64,000 nt of DNA from Comamonadaceae bacterium (GTDB lineage: Bacteria; Pseudomonadota; Gammaproteobacteria; Burkholderiales; Burkholderiaceae_C), in NCBI GenBank assembly GCA_947373245.1, contig CANBWY010000001.1, positions 1 to 64,000 of the forward strand, in the 5' to 3' direction. A program made the translations under genes and the position numbers. Below are positions 43,367 through 54,452 of this stretch, piece by piece; position 1 is the first letter of the stretch, and each line of letters opens with the position of its first letter. The notes under the pieces were generated by a model. That model had not been told where the DNA came from and ran no database searches. It worked only from the letters and a program-made list of their open reading frames with translations.

Positions 43367-44293
43367 TTACTTCTTACGCGCTCTCGGATGCGCCGCGTCA
43401 TAAGCCTGCGCCAAGTGCTGAAAGTCCAACCGCGTGTAAACCTGCGTGGTGGTGATGTTGGCGTGTCCCAGCAACTCTTGCACGCCACGTAAATCTTGGC
43501 TGGACTGCAACAGGTGGCTGGCAAATGAGTGGCGCAGCATGTGGGGATGCACGGGGGTGGACAAGCCTGCTTTCAAACTGCGCTGGCGCAAGCGCTGCCA
43601 AATGGCTTGCGCCGTCAGTCGCGTGCCATTGCGGCCAATGAACATCGCGGCTTGCTCGGCCGTGGCGGGGGTGAGGCCTTGGTCGCGCACCGCGACCCAA
43701 GCTTGCATCGCCTCTAGCGCTTTGCTGCCCACAGGCACGCTACGGCGCTTGCTGCCTTTGCCAAGCACGTGGGCCTCGCCACCGTCAAAGTCAATCCAGC
43801 CTTTGGCATGCACACCCGCTTGCACATCCAAGCCCACCAACTCGCCCACACGTAAGCCGCAGCCGTAGAGCATTTCGACGATGGCCGCATCGCGGCATTC
43901 GAGCCACGGGTCACTGGCGTCGGGTGCGGCGTGGTACTCAGCCAGTTGCACCGCATCGTCCACACCCAAGGCTTTGGGCAAGGGCTTGGGGGCTTTAGGG
44001 GCGCGCACGTCTTGCACAGGGTTGCTGAGCACCTTGCCTTCGCGGCCCAGCCACACATAAAAACCGCGCCAGCCCGACAAGATGAGCGCAATGCCGCGCC
44101 CGCTGCGTCCACCGCTGTGCATCTGTGACACCCAGCGTCGGATGTGCGTGTTTTGCACCGCCTCTAGCGCCACGTTGGCTTGGGCGGCGTACTCGGCGAG
44201 CTTTTGCAGGTCTAAGGTGTAGAGGGCCAGCGTGCGCTCGGCCAAGCGCTTTTCAAAGCGAACGTGGTCGAGGTAGCGGGCGACCAAGCTCAT
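43367..44293 (-). CDS. xerC: Tyrosine recombinase XerC
   Basis: R-HxxR-Y catalytic residues (GCGLRVGELVGLD, HPHMLRHSFASHLL, TTQVYTRLDF). Confidence 0.92.
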   Translation of the reverse strand: MSLVARYLDHVRFEKRLAERTLALYTLDLQKLAEYAAQANVALEAVQNTHIRRWVSQMHSGGRSGRGIALILSGWRGFYVWLGREGKVLSNPVQDVRAPKAPKPLPKALGVDDAVQLAEYHAAPDASDPWLECRDAAIVEMLYGCGLRVGELVGLDVQAGVHAKGWIDFDGGEAHVLGKGSKRRSVPVGSKALEAMQAWVAVRDQGLTPATAEQAAMFIGRNGTRLTAQAIWQRLRQRSLKAGLSTPVHPHMLRHSFASHLLQSSQDLRGVQELLGHANITTTQVYTRLDFQHLAQAYDAAHPRARKK

Positions 44294-44316
44294 GGTGTGA
44301 TTGACCGCAAGTGGTT

Positions 44317-45024
44317 TTAACGCAGGTGTGACAACGCCGCGCTGGCTAAGTCGCCCATGCGTTCGATGATGGTGGTGCCCATGCCCTCGTAGTAGCGCTG
44401 CGGGTCGGGCGAGGCCAACACCAACAAGCCAATCACAGGTTGCTGCGCAGCGGTTTGCGGGGTGTCTTCTGGGCGCGTGGCGCGCAAAGCGATGAATGCC
44501 ACCGACTGCGCGGCGGCGGGGTCAGCCAGCCACTGCACGGCATCGAAATTGTTTCTGATGCCCACATACGGCGTGGTCAAGGTGGCTGCGAAGTCTTTGA
44601 TGGGGTCGATCACGCTTTGTGCAAAGGGCTCAATCTGGAACGCCTCACTCACGCCCCACACCTTGATGGCCACTTGCGGCACCATGAAGTCGTGTTGGAT
44701 GTGGTCGGCAATGGTGTGTGGCAAGTCGCGCGCGTTGCTGGTCATGAGCAAGGTTTTGACCCAGCGCTGCATGCGTTCAATCAGCACCTCGTTTTCCGTG
44801 CCGTGGCGCATCATGTCCATCATGCGCAGCTCAAGGGCACGAATTTTCTCGCGCATCATTTCAGCTTGGCGCTCTTGCAGGCTCACGGCGCGGTGGCTGT
44901 GCGGGCTGGTGAGTTTGACCGTGGCCAACAACTCAGCGTGGCGCTCAAAAAAATCAGGCGTGTTCACCAAAAAATTGGCGATGTCGTCTTCGGTGATGGG
45001 GTTCATCGCTGCGTTGTGGGTCAT
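44317..45024 (-). CDS. DUF484 family protein
   Basis: [26 protein letters not shown]; lies between dapF and xerC. Confidence 0.88.
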   Translation of the reverse strand: MTHNAAMNPITEDDIANFLVNTPDFFERHAELLATVKLTSPHSHRAVSLQERQAEMMREKIRALELRMMDMMRHGTENEVLIERMQRWVKTLLMTSNARDLPHTIADHIQHDFMVPQVAIKVWGVSEAFQIEPFAQSVIDPIKDFAATLTTPYVGIRNNFDAVQWLADPAAAQSVAFIALRATRPEDTPQTAAQQPVIGLLVLASPDPQRYYEGMGTTIIERMGDLASAALSHLR

Positions 45025-45908
45025 AGGGTGTCCGGTATCGTGATTTCGCCTTGGAAGACGGTGGTGGCTGGGCCGGTCATGCGCACCGAAGTGTCGCCGC
45101 CCTGCCATTCGATGAGAAGTGTGCCGCCGTGGGTCTGCACGCGCACACTTGCGTCCAGCAAGCCCCAGCGTATGCCGGTCACCACTGCCGCACAAGCGCC
45201 CGTGCCGCACGCCAGCGTTTCGCCGGCGCCGCGCTCGAACACGCGCAAGCGCACCGCGCCGCGGTTGAGCACTTGCATGAAGCCCGCGTTCACGCGTTTG
45301 GGGAAGGCGGCATGGTTTTCGATCAAGGGGCCTTGCTCAAGCACAGGAGCGGTGTCCACATCGGCCACCACTTGCACGGCGTGCGGGTTGCCCATGGAGA
45401 GCACGCCGACTTTGGGCATGTCGCCGTTGCTCAGGGGCAGTTGCCACACCTGCGCGTCAGCAGCGCTGGCGGGTTGACCGGCCAGACCCAAGGGTGTGGC
45501 GTGCGCGGCGTTAAACGGCACTTGGGGCAAGTCAAACACGGGCGCGCCCATGTCAACGCTCACTTGACCGTCTGGCATTTCGTGCAAGGTGATCACACCG
45601 CCGTGCACTTTGACGCGCACGGTGGTTTTGTCGGTCAGGCCTTGCTCGCGCACAAAGCGCACAAAGCAGCGCGAGCCGTTGCCGCACTGTTCCACTTCAC
45701 CGCCATCGGCGTTGTGGATGAGGTATTCAAAGTCGACGTCGGACTGGGGCGCGGGGCGCACGGTCAGAATTTGATCTGCCCCCACACCAAAGTGGCGATC
45801 GGCCAGAAAACGGTACTGGGCGGGCGTGAGGTTCAGCGGTTGCGCGGTCTCGTCCAAGACCACAAAGTCGTTGCCTGCGCCCTGCATTTTGGTGAAGCGG
45901 ATTTGCAT
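45021..45908 (-). CDS. dapF: Diaminopimelate epimerase
   Basis: [48 protein letters not shown]. Confidence 0.97.
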   Translation of the reverse strand: MQIRFTKMQGAGNDFVVLDETAQPLNLTPAQYRFLADRHFGVGADQILTVRPAPQSDVDFEYLIHNADGGEVEQCGNGSRCFVRFVREQGLTDKTTVRVKVHGGVITLHEMPDGQVSVDMGAPVFDLPQVPFNAAHATPLGLAGQPASAADAQVWQLPLSNGDMPKVGVLSMGNPHAVQVVADVDTAPVLEQGPLIENHAAFPKRVNAGFMQVLNRGAVRLRVFERGAGETLACGTGACAAVVTGIRWGLLDASVRVQTHGGTLLIEWQGGDTSVRMTGPATTVFQGEITIPDTL

Positions 45909-46008
45909 GCCCCGATTATCGAGCACGTCGCTGTCGCGAAGTGGGCAGACCGTTCAAGCGCTTGCGTTTATGCTCGCGCCTTCTTTGAACTGAACCTGAG
46001 ACACCAAC

Positions 46009-46566
46009 ATGCGCATTCCTGCTTGGACCCCCGAACAAAAACACCAACCGCAAGATTTGGTTGACGCCATCCTCGCCCGTCGCGGCGGCGAACTGATCAA
46101 CCTCGACACCGCATTGCTGTGGAGCGAGCCCGTGGCACGGGGATGGAATGTGTATTTGAAAAACGTGCGTACGGGCCTGCCCACCAGTCGCAAGCTGTGC
46201 GAGCTGGGCATTTGCACTGTGGCACTGCTGACCGGTGCCACCTATGAGTACCACCACCACGCACCCGACTTTTTACATGCCGGAGGCACACAGGCCGAGC
46301 TAGACGCCTTAAACCGCGTGGTGCAAGGTGATGCCCGTCAACCCGTGACCGATGCCGCCCTGGGTGAGATTGAACGTTTGGTGGTGCAATACGCCGCGCA
46401 AATGACACGCGACGTGAAAGTGGAAGACGCGTTGTTTGCGGCCCTGCAAACCCGCTTCACCACCACCGAGTTGGTGGAGTTGACCATCGCGATTGCCACC
46501 TACAACATGGTGGCCCGCTTTTTAGTCGCTTTGCAAATCACGCCAGAGGGTGAACCCGCGCGTTGA
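46009..46566 (+). CDS. Carboxymuconolactone decarboxylase-like (AhpD-fold) protein
   Basis: RKLCELGICTVALLTGATYEYHHHAPDFLHAGGT and C-terminal ELTIAIATYNMVARFLVAL. Confidence 0.75.
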   Translation: MRIPAWTPEQKHQPQDLVDAILARRGGELINLDTALLWSEPVARGWNVYLKNVRTGLPTSRKLCELGICTVALLTGATYEYHHHAPDFLHAGGTQAELDALNRVVQGDARQPVTDAALGEIERLVVQYAAQMTRDVKVEDALFAALQTRFTTTELVELTIAIATYNMVARFLVALQITPEGEPAR

Positions 46567-46569
46567 CCC

Positions 46570-47550
46570 TCAGTCAACCTTGATGCCGTTTTCCTTCACG
46601 ACCTTGGCCCAAACGGTCATCTGTTTGTCGATGAAGGTGCTGGCGTGGGCCACGCTGCCGCCAGACACGTCAATGCCTTGCGCGTCGAGCTTCTTGGCCA
46701 CCTCGGGGTTCTTCAGCACCTTGTTGAGCTCTTCGTTCATGCGCTTGACGATCTCGGGAGGTGTTTTGGCCGAGGCCAACACCGCCCACCACGCCGGCGC
46801 GTCAAAGCCGGGGTAGCCGTTTTCAGCAATCGTGGGCACATTGGGCAAATCGGCCGCACGTTGGGTGGTGGTCACCGCCAAGGGCCGCATGCGACCGCTG
46901 TCGATGTGGGGTTTGGTCAAGAACACCGTGCCGATGGACAAAGGCACATGGCCCGCAATCGCATCGCTCATCATCGGACCGCCGCCTTTGTAGGGCACGT
47001 GCGTCAATTCCACGTGCGTATCTTTGGCCAGCAGCGCCATCGCCAAATGGCCCAAGCTGCCGTTGCCAATCGAGCCAAAGCTCACGTTCTTTTTGGCTTT
47101 TGCAGCGGCCATCACGTCAGCAAATGTTTTGTATTCGGAGTTCACATTGGTGGCCAACACCATGGGCGATGTGCCCACCAGCACCAAAGGAATCAAGTCC
47201 TTCTTGCTGTCAAATGGCATATTGGGGTTAAGGCTGGGGTTCACGCCATGTGTGTCAAACACCACCGCGAAGGTGTAACCATCCGCCGGCGCTTGCACCA
47301 CGGCTGCCGTGCCAATGACGCCCGATGCGCCACCCCGGTTTTCCACAATCACCGTTTGTCCCAACTGCTGTTGCAAGGGCTGCGCAAGAATGCGTGCCAC
47401 TTGGTCCACCGAGCCGCCCGGGGGGAACACGGCCACCAGTTTGATGGGCTGCTTGGTGGGCCACGCTTGCGCAGTGGCCAGCTGCGGCAGGCTGAGGGCG
47501 GCCAAAGTCAGGGCCAGACCGAGTGCGGATTTGAAATGACGTGGTTGCAT
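46570..47550 (-). CDS. Bug/TctC-family tripartite tricarboxylate transporter substrate-binding protein
   Basis: Signal peptide, WPTKQPIKLVAVFPPGGSVDQVARIL, VIVENRGGASGVIGTAAV. Confidence 0.9.
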   Translation of the reverse strand: MQPRHFKSALGLALTLAALSLPQLATAQAWPTKQPIKLVAVFPPGGSVDQVARILAQPLQQQLGQTVIVENRGGASGVIGTAAVVQAPADGYTFAVVFDTHGVNPSLNPNMPFDSKKDLIPLVLVGTSPMVLATNVNSEYKTFADVMAAAKAKKNVSFGSIGNGSLGHLAMALLAKDTHVELTHVPYKGGGPMMSDAIAGHVPLSIGTVFLTKPHIDSGRMRPLAVTTTQRAADLPNVPTIAENGYPGFDAPAWWAVLASAKTPPEIVKRMNEELNKVLKNPEVAKKLDAQGIDVSGGSVAHASTFIDKQMTVWAKVVKENGIKVD

Positions 47551-47689
47551 GCTTTAAATCTCCAAAACGTTTTGTCTTAGTCAAATTGTTGATGCAAGCC
47601 CGTCGCAAATGCATGCGGCTTCTACGCAAGGGTAAACACGAGGCATTCATGACACGGCCACCGCATCCGTGCCTCCCCATAATGTGCAG

Positions 47690-49357
47690 ATGGTCCGATC
47701 TACCCAACTCATTCACCCGCAGCGCGAACCCGCCCGCGTGCTTCCCGCTGCCACCGTTTTGTTACTGCGCGATGGCGCGCAAGGCCCAGAAGTCTTGATG
47801 ACGCGCCGCGCCATGACCGCCAGCTTTGCCCCCGGCGCCTATGTGTTTCCGGGCGGCGGCATCGATGCAGCTGACGCGCTGGCCCATCCGCACGCCAAGC
47901 GCCGCAGCACGCAAAGCGATTTGCATCTCACGCAGGCCATCGCAGCCATTCGCGAAAGCTTTGAAGAACTCGGCATTTTGTTGGCCCGTCATGCCAACGG
48001 GCAAATGGCCAGCGCCGCAGACATTGCCGCCCTCGACCGCCATGCCCCCCAAGGCGACTTTGCTGCGCAGTGCGCTGCACGTGGCCTCACACTGGCCGCC
48101 GACGAGGTGTTTTTACTCACCCACTGGGTGACCGACCGCGATCTGCCACGCCGCTTTGACGTGCCCTTTTTGGTCACCCGCATGCCCGACGCACAAACCC
48201 CCGTGGCCGACGAGAAAGAACAGTTCGACCCGGTGTGGGTGCGCCCTGCCGAAGCCTTGGCGCGCCACGCCGAGGGCAACTTCTTCATCATCTACCCCAC
48301 CATCCGCACGCTCGAGCGCTTGCAAAGCTACGCCACCGTCAACAGCATCTTGGCCGATTGCCAGAGCGAGCAACCGTGGTTCACTAGCTGCCCGCGTGCG
48401 GGCTGGCTAGGCGGCAAAGAAGCCCGCTACATGGAGCACGAAGCGCCCTTTGGCGAATTGGCGTTGACCTGCCCTGATGGGCAAATGCTGCACCACCTCG
48501 ATTGGGTGACCGACCAAGCGGTGCTGCTGCTGAAAAACGTGCAACGCCTCACCGCCCCCAACCCAGGCGTGATGACCGGGCCCGGCACCAACAGCTATTT
48601 GGTGGGCGACCCCGACAGTGGCTATGCCGCCATCGACCCCGGCCCGGCGGACAGCGAACACCTAGACCGCTTGTGGCGCGCCGCAGGCGGCAACATCCGA
48701 CTCATCGTGTGCACCCACTCACACCCCGACCACTCGCCCGGCGCGGCACCGCTGCAAGCCTTGTGCGCGCAACACGGCCACCAGCCGCCCATCCTCGGCT
48801 TAGCCTCGCACGCCTCAGCGCGTGCCGCCAGCGCCTTCACGCCGGACCGTGAGGTACGCGATGGCGAACGGCTGGTGCTGCAAGGTGCAAATGCCACGCA
48901 TAGCCTGCGCGTGCTTCATACGCCGGGCCACGCAGCCAACCACCTGTGCTTGGTGTTGGAGGAAGACGGCTTGTTGTTCAGTGGCGACCATGTGCTCAAC
49001 GGCAGCACCACCGTCATCGACCCGCCCGACGGCGACATGAACGACTACTTGAACTCGCTGGACAAACTCCTGGCAGCGTGTGAGCAAGACCGCATTGACT
49101 TCATCTTGCCCGCCCACGGCTACGTGCTGGGCAATCTGTGGGATGCGCCGCACGACGCGCGTGCGTGCATCCGCCACCTCCAAGCGCATCGTCTCAAACG
49201 CGAAGCCAAAATCTTGAAAGTCATGCAACAACACCCCGACGCCAGCATGGACGATTGGGTCAGACAAGCCTACGACGACGTGCCCCCGCGTCTGTGGCCC
49301 GTCGCCATGCGCTCGCTGTTGGCGCATGTGGCGCGCATTCGCAGCTTGGCGTCATAA
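47690..49357 (+). CDS. NUDIX hydrolase / metallo-beta-lactamase-fold fusion protein
   Basis: N-terminal FPGGGIDAAD...AIAAIRESFEELGILL; C-terminal MBL motif THSHPDHSPGA, HTPGHAANHLCLVLEEDGLLFSGDHVLNG. Confidence 0.85.
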   Translation: MVRSTQLIHPQREPARVLPAATVLLLRDGAQGPEVLMTRRAMTASFAPGAYVFPGGGIDAADALAHPHAKRRSTQSDLHLTQAIAAIRESFEELGILLARHANGQMASAADIAALDRHAPQGDFAAQCAARGLTLAADEVFLLTHWVTDRDLPRRFDVPFLVTRMPDAQTPVADEKEQFDPVWVRPAEALARHAEGNFFIIYPTIRTLERLQSYATVNSILADCQSEQPWFTSCPRAGWLGGKEARYMEHEAPFGELALTCPDGQMLHHLDWVTDQAVLLLKNVQRLTAPNPGVMTGPGTNSYLVGDPDSGYAAIDPGPADSEHLDRLWRAAGGNIRLIVCTHSHPDHSPGAAPLQALCAQHGHQPPILGLASHASARAASAFTPDREVRDGERLVLQGANATHSLRVLHTPGHAANHLCLVLEEDGLLFSGDHVLNGSTTVIDPPDGDMNDYLNSLDKLLAACEQDRIDFILPAHGYVLGNLWDAPHDARACIRHLQAHRLKREAKILKVMQQHPDASMDDWVRQAYDDVPPRLWPVAMRSLLAHVARIRSLAS

Positions 49358-49394
49358 CTAGCGAGAAGCGAAAGAATCGCTACTGGCCTTGACG

Positions 49395-50153
49395 CTACGC
49401 CTGTGGCTTGGCTTGCGTGGCCAAAAATGTGCGCGCCACGCTAGGCGAAATTTGCGCCCACGCCTCATCGCTCAAGTGCGCGGGCTTTTTTTTGTTAAAC
49501 GTGATTTTGGTGTCTTTAGAAAAACCGTTCATGGCAAACACCACGCAGTTGGTCGTACCCGGTGCGTTCACCACCCACAAAGCGCCGTCAAAGGCCGACT
49601 CGATTCGGTCCACATACACATCGCGGTAGGGGCTGAAGCGGTGCAGGTTGGCAACGGCCACGCCGCCCGGTGTCAGCACACGGCGGCAATCGGAATAAAA
49701 CTGGGGCGAGCACAGCTGCTCTGGCATACCTTGCGGGTCAAAGCCATCGACCAACACCACGTCAAAGGTTTGCTCGGTGTGGGCCATGAAGTCAGCGGCG
49801 TCCATTTGCAGCACTTGAAACCGCGCATCGTCATCGGGGATGCAAAAGCTTTGGCGCAAGGCAATGACGTGCGGGTTGATTTCCACCACCGTGATGTGCG
49901 TGTCGGGCAAATGCTTGTAGCAAAACTTGGCCAGCGAGCCGCCGCCCAAGCCCACCATCAACATACGTTTGGGCTGCGGGTGAAACAGCAGCACGCCCAT
50001 CATCAAACGCGTGTATTCAAACTGCAACTCGTCGGGCCGCGCCACGCTCATGCGGCTTTGGATGTCAATGTCTGAAAACACCATCGACTTGGCTAATGCC
50101 GTTTCGTGCACGATGGGTTTTTCAAAATCGTCGCTGGGCGTTGGGTGTGACAT
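49395..50153 (-). CDS. Spermidine synthase-like methyltransferase
   Basis: MLMVGLGGGSLAKFCYKHLPDTHITVVEINPHVI, DVVLVDGFDPQGMPEQL. Confidence 0.8.
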   Translation of the reverse strand: MSHPTPSDDFEKPIVHETALAKSMVFSDIDIQSRMSVARPDELQFEYTRLMMGVLLFHPQPKRMLMVGLGGGSLAKFCYKHLPDTHITVVEINPHVIALRQSFCIPDDDARFQVLQMDAADFMAHTEQTFDVVLVDGFDPQGMPEQLCSPQFYSDCRRVLTPGGVAVANLHRFSPYRDVYVDRIESAFDGALWVVNAPGTTNCVVFAMNGFSKDTKITFNKKKPAHLSDEAWAQISPSVARTFLATQAKPQA

Positions 50154-50220
50154 CTCGGTCTTTCAAAGTGAGATGCACGTCAGCCAAAGCCAACCGAAAA
50201 AATCTCGAAACAAATAAAAG

Positions 50221-50543
50221 TGTGAAGCTCGCCGATACGCCGGATTCTGTGCACGCGGGTTGCCCCACGCGTGACCGTCATTAATCTGGGCCGAGGGTTG
50301 CCCACTCGGCTCGGTGCTACCTACCCGCCAACTCAGCGAACCGCCTCAACGTTGGCCTACTTGGTATTGCTGCGCGTAGAGATTGCCCGTTTCACCCGAA
50401 CTAAATCGGCTCGTCTCTGTTGCTCTGATCCTCACCTCACGGTGGAGAGGTGTTACCTCTTACGCTGTCCTACGCAGTCCGGACGTTCCTCCAGTGCCTG
50501 GTTTCCCAGATTGCACCAGCGACGGCCTAGCGAACTTCACGCG
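50221..50543 (-). ncRNA. rnpB: RNase P RNA, bacterial type A
   Basis: Minus strand contains GAGGAACGTCCGGACT, CAACAGAGA, GGGTGAAACGGGC, AAGTAGGCCAA and AGAATCCGGCGTATCGG. P1 ends GTGAAGTTCGC/GCGAGCTTCAC pair. Confidence 0.92.
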
Positions 50544-50650
50544 GTGATTATCGCTAATGCGCGAGTCCTGATCTTTGAGAGCCAAACTCAGCAGCATCAC
50601 AAGCGTCCTGCTGACAATGCATTCACACTGAAATCTTGAAAGGGGCATGT

Positions 50651-50920
50651 GTGAATCAAAAGCGCCAACAAACATGGTGGTCCCCCTTGGTGCACTTTGG
50701 TGTTCATGTCGTGGTGGGCTCATTGATTTTTGTGTTGATCTCACTCCCCGCTTTTGGACTGGGCTTAGTGGTTCAGTACTTAGCAGTCAATGGGACGGCG
50801 CCCTATGTCATTCAAGTGCTGACTTTATTAGAATATGCCATCTTCACCATTGATGCCATGGCTTTCTTGGCTTATCTGGTGATTACCGGCATTCATGCTG
50901 TGAGGGAGATGACGGAATGA
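50651..50920 (+). CDS. Small hypothetical membrane protein
   Basis: Two hydrophobic segments; GTG start with AAAGGGG upstream; ends in ATGA overlap with the next ORF. Confidence 0.65.
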   Translation: MNQKRQQTWWSPLVHFGVHVVVGSLIFVLISLPAFGLGLVVQYLAVNGTAPYVIQVLTLLEYAIFTIDAMAFLAYLVITGIHAVREMTE

Positions 50921-51084
50921 ACAAGCTCTTATATGAAATGCAAGTGGCGGCAAAGCAGGCACCTAGGCTTTACTTTGCGCCATTTGTGGGTGCCGTGACG
51001 GCCATGAAAAAAGAAGTCCGCGCCCTTCGCCGAACAACAGCGCAAACAACCACCAAAGAGTCAAACAGCAAAGTACCTGTTTAA
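50917..51084 (+). CDS. Small hypothetical protein MNKLLYEMQVAAKQAPRLYFAPFVGAVTAMKKEVRALRRTTAQTTTKESNSKVPV (55 aa)
   Basis: ATGA translational coupling with the upstream ORF; followed by an intrinsic terminator. Not in the supplied ORF track. Confidence 0.6.
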   Translation: MNKLLYEMQVAAKQAPRLYFAPFVGAVTAMKKEVRALRRTTAQTTTKESNSKVPV

Positions 51085-51100
51085 TTTCAAAAACTCACGC

Positions 51101-51123
51101 AACCCGCCGCTGGCGGGTTTTTC
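51101..51123 (+). terminator. Intrinsic terminator
   Basis: AACCCGCCGCTGGCGGGTTTTT. Confidence 0.8.
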
Positions 51124-51165
51124 AATCTCCAACATGACTGCCCGATCACCACGGGCCACACGCTT

Positions 51166-53025
51166 GTGATTCGACTCTCAGAACTCAAACTCCCGCTGTC
51201 TGCTCTTCCCCTTGAAGAACGCCGCGCCGCCGATGCGCCCGCCGAAACCGAGGCAGACCGCCAGCTCCCACCTCACCCGATTGATGCACTGCGCGCTTTA
51301 GCCGCTGAGACTTTGGGGGTTTCAACAGACGCCATCGCCACGCTAGAGGTGTTCAAGCGCAGCTTTGATGCGCGCAAGCAAAACTTGCTGGTGGTCTACA
51401 TCGTGGACATCACCTTGACCGACACATCGCAAGAAGCCGCGCTGCTGGTCAAGTACGAAAAAAACTCACACATTCAGCCCACGCCAGACATGACGTGGCA
51501 CGCGCCCGCACACGCGCCGGGTGATTGGGGCACGGCATCTTCAACAGGTGCAGGCGAACGCCCTGTGGTGGTGGGCTTTGGCCCCTGCGGTATTTTTGCG
51601 GCACTGGTATTGGCGCAAATGGGCTTCAAGCCCATCGTGATTGAGCGTGGCACCCCCATGCGCCAACGCACGAAAGACACCTGGGGCTTGTGGCGTAAAA
51701 AGATTTTGAATGCGGAGAGCAACGTGCAGTTCGGCGAAGGCGGTGCAGGCACGTTCTCGGATGGCAAGCTGTACAGCCAAATCAAAGACCCACGCCACTT
51801 GGGCCGCAAGGTGATGCACGAGTTTGTGCGCTTTGGTGCGCCTGAAGAAATTTTGTTTGCCGCGCACCCGCACATCGGCACGTTCAAGCTGGTGAAAGTG
51901 GTGGAAGGGCTGCGCGAAGAAATCATCCGCTTGGGCGGCGAGGTGCGCTTTGAGCAACGCGTGGTGGATATTGAATATGAAGAGACCACTGGCACCAAAT
52001 ACAACACGACCAACGCGTCATCATCCAGAGCCATCCAAGCCCTGCACATCTTGAACAACGCCACGGGCGAGCGCTACACCCTACCCGCCCACCATGTGGT
52101 GATCGCGCTGGGCCACAGCGCGCGCGACACCTTCACCATGCTGCACCGCCATGCCGTGGCGATGGAAGCCAAGCCGTTTTCGGTGGGCGTGCGCATTGAA
52201 CACCCCCAAGGCGTGATTGACCGCGCACGTTGGGGCCAGCACGCGGGCCACCCGCTGCTAGGCGCTGCCGACTACAAACTGGTGCACCACGCTGAAAACG
52301 GCCGCGCCGTGTACAGCTTTTGCATGTGCCCCGGCGGCACCGTGGTGGCCGCCACCAGCGAAGCCGGCCGTGTGGTGACCAACGGCATGAGCCAGTACTC
52401 ACGCGCCGAGCGCAACGCCAACGCGGGACTCGTGGTGGGCATTGACCCGAGTGACTACCCCACCGACCCCGCCGCCTTTGAAGCCGAGTTAGGTCAAGCG
52501 CTAGGCAATACCGTGCGCCACACCACACACGATGCGCCCGGTGGCTACCACCCGCTGGCAGGCTTGGTGTTGCAACGCCAACTCGAAGCCCACGCCTACA
52601 CCTTGGGTGGCAGCAGCTACGAAGCCCCCGCACAGTTGGTGGGCGACTTTGTGGCCGACCGTGCTTCCACCGCCTTGGGCAGCGTGGCACCTTCGTACAA
52701 ACCGGGCGTGAAGATGGGCAGCCTCAACAGCGCATTGCCCCACTACGCCATCACCGCCATGCGCGAAGCGCTGCCCGTGTTTGGCCAAAAAATCAAAGGT
52801 TTTGACATGCATGACGCGGTGATGACCGGTGTGGAAACTCGCACCTCATCGCCCCTGCGCATTGCGCGTGAAGACGACACGCTGCAAAGCCCGACGCTGT
52901 CGGGCTTGTACCCAGCGGGCGAAGGTGCTGGCTATGCCGGCGGCATTTTGTCAGCGGGCGTAGATGGCATTAAAGTAGGCGAAGCCGTCGCACGACACAT
53001 CATTTCTTCAAGGAGCAACCCATGA
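51166..53025 (+). CDS. FAD-dependent dehydrogenase (COG2509-like)
   Basis: [71 protein letters not shown]. Confidence 0.85.
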   Translation: MIRLSELKLPLSALPLEERRAADAPAETEADRQLPPHPIDALRALAAETLGVSTDAIATLEVFKRSFDARKQNLLVVYIVDITLTDTSQEAALLVKYEKNSHIQPTPDMTWHAPAHAPGDWGTASSTGAGERPVVVGFGPCGIFAALVLAQMGFKPIVIERGTPMRQRTKDTWGLWRKKILNAESNVQFGEGGAGTFSDGKLYSQIKDPRHLGRKVMHEFVRFGAPEEILFAAHPHIGTFKLVKVVEGLREEIIRLGGEVRFEQRVVDIEYEETTGTKYNTTNASSSRAIQALHILNNATGERYTLPAHHVVIALGHSARDTFTMLHRHAVAMEAKPFSVGVRIEHPQGVIDRARWGQHAGHPLLGAADYKLVHHAENGRAVYSFCMCPGGTVVAATSEAGRVVTNGMSQYSRAERNANAGLVVGIDPSDYPTDPAAFEAELGQALGNTVRHTTHDAPGGYHPLAGLVLQRQLEAHAYTLGGSSYEAPAQLVGDFVADRASTALGSVAPSYKPGVKMGSLNSALPHYAITAMREALPVFGQKIKGFDMHDAVMTGVETRTSSPLRIAREDDTLQSPTLSGLYPAGEGAGYAGGILSAGVDGIKVGEAVARHIISSRSNP

Positions 53026-53939
53026 AAGCCCACAGCGTTTTAGACACCATCGGCCACACGCCTCACATCCGCATCAACCGCCTGTTTGGCAACACACATC
53101 AGGTGTGGGTCAAGTCTGAGCGCGCCAACCCCGGTGGCTCTATCAAAGACCGCATCGCGTTGGCGATGGTGGAAGACGCTGAGAAGTCTGGTGCTTTGAA
53201 GCCAGGCGGCACCATCATCGAGCCGACATCGGGCAACACAGGCGTGGGCTTGGCCATGGTGGCCGCCGTCAAAGGCTACAAGCTGGTCCTGGTCATGCCC
53301 GACAGCATGAGCATCGAGCGCCGCCGCTTGATGCTGGCCTATGGCGCCTCGTTTGATTTGACGCCACGCGAAAAAGGCATGAAGGGCGCCATCGCCCGCG
53401 CCGAAGAACTGGCCGCACAAACACCCGGCGCGTGGATTCCACAACAGTTTGAAAACCCAGCCAATATCGACATTCACGCACGCACCACGGCGCAAGAAAT
53501 CATCGCTGACTTCCCCGAAGGCGTGGACGTGCTCATCACGGGCGTGGGCACGGGCGGCCATTTAACGGGCACAGCCAAAGTGCTCAAAGCCAAGTGGCCT
53601 AAGCTCAAGGTGTACGCCGTCGAGCCTTCGGCCTCACCCGTCATCTCTGGCGGCGCACCGGCACCCCACCCCATCCAAGGCATTGGCGCTGGTTTTATTC
53701 CTAAGAACTTAGACACCACGTTGCTAGACGGCGTGATTCAAGTCGAAGCCGACGCGGCCCGCGAAATGGGTCGTCGCAGTGCTGCCGAAGAAGGTTTGTT
53801 GGTGGGCATTTCGTCGGGCGCCACGCTGGCCGCGATTGCACAAAAGTTGCCAGAGATTGCAGCGGGCGCTACGGTGCTGGGCTTTAACTACGACACGGGC
53901 GAGCGTTACTTATCTGTGGATGGCTACTTACCTGTTTAA
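53022..53939 (+). CDS. cysK: Cysteine synthase A
   Basis: [43 protein letters not shown]. Confidence 0.93.
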   Translation: MKAHSVLDTIGHTPHIRINRLFGNTHQVWVKSERANPGGSIKDRIALAMVEDAEKSGALKPGGTIIEPTSGNTGVGLAMVAAVKGYKLVLVMPDSMSIERRRLMLAYGASFDLTPREKGMKGAIARAEELAAQTPGAWIPQQFENPANIDIHARTTAQEIIADFPEGVDVLITGVGTGGHLTGTAKVLKAKWPKLKVYAVEPSASPVISGGAPAPHPIQGIGAGFIPKNLDTTLLDGVIQVEADAAREMGRRSAAEEGLLVGISSGATLAAIAQKLPEIAAGATVLGFNYDTGERYLSVDGYLPV

Positions 53940-53955
53940 GCGAAAGGCGTCTGGC

Positions 53956-54402
53956 ATGTCCAACCGCACCATTCATCTTCACCGCGTCCTCAAAACCTCA
54001 CCCGAAAAAGTCTATCGCGCTTTTCTGGAAGGCAGCGCTTTGGCCAAGTGGTTGCCGCCCTATGGCTTCACGTGTACCGTGCATCACCTCGAGCCACAAG
54101 TGGGTGGCACCTTCCGCATGTCGTTTCACAATTTCGGCAGCGGCAACGGCCATTCGTTTGGTGGCGAGTACCTTGAACTCGTGCCCAACCAACGCATCCG
54201 CTACACCGACAAGTTTGAAGACCCCAACTTGCCCGGCGTGCTGGAGGTGACGGTGTCACTCACACCCGTAATCTGCGGTACGGAGGTCAACATCAGCCAA
54301 GCCGGCATTCCCGATGCCATTCCGCTGGAGATGTGCTACTTGGGCTGGCAAGAATCATTGGAACAATTGGCCAAACTGGTTGAGCCAGATATTCCGGGCT
54401 AA
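53956..54402 (+). CDS. SRPBCC/AHSA1-family protein
   Basis: IHLHRVLKTSPEKVYRAFLEGSALAKWLPPYGF; true start is internal to the listed ORF. Confidence 0.82.
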   Translation: MSNRTIHLHRVLKTSPEKVYRAFLEGSALAKWLPPYGFTCTVHHLEPQVGGTFRMSFHNFGSGNGHSFGGEYLELVPNQRIRYTDKFEDPNLPGVLEVTVSLTPVICGTEVNISQAGIPDAIPLEMCYLGWQESLEQLAKLVEPDIPG

Positions 54403-54425
54403 CAGGTCAGAAGTTCAAAGTTTTG

Positions 54426-54452
54426 CAGCGCCCCTCAGAGGCGCTGTTTTTT
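54426..54452. terminator. Intrinsic terminator between convergent genes
   Basis: CAGCGCC-CCTCAGA-GGCGCTG followed by TTTTTT. Confidence 0.75.

Noticed and set aside
49357-49395. TAGCGA...TCGCTA inverted repeat between convergent genes
   Set aside because: Short, weak stem without a T-run; insufficient evidence for a terminator or element.
50271-50639. 122-aa + strand ORF and 94-aa minus ORF (50460-50744)
   Set aside because: They overlap the RNase P RNA gene; translations look like random read-through of structured RNA.
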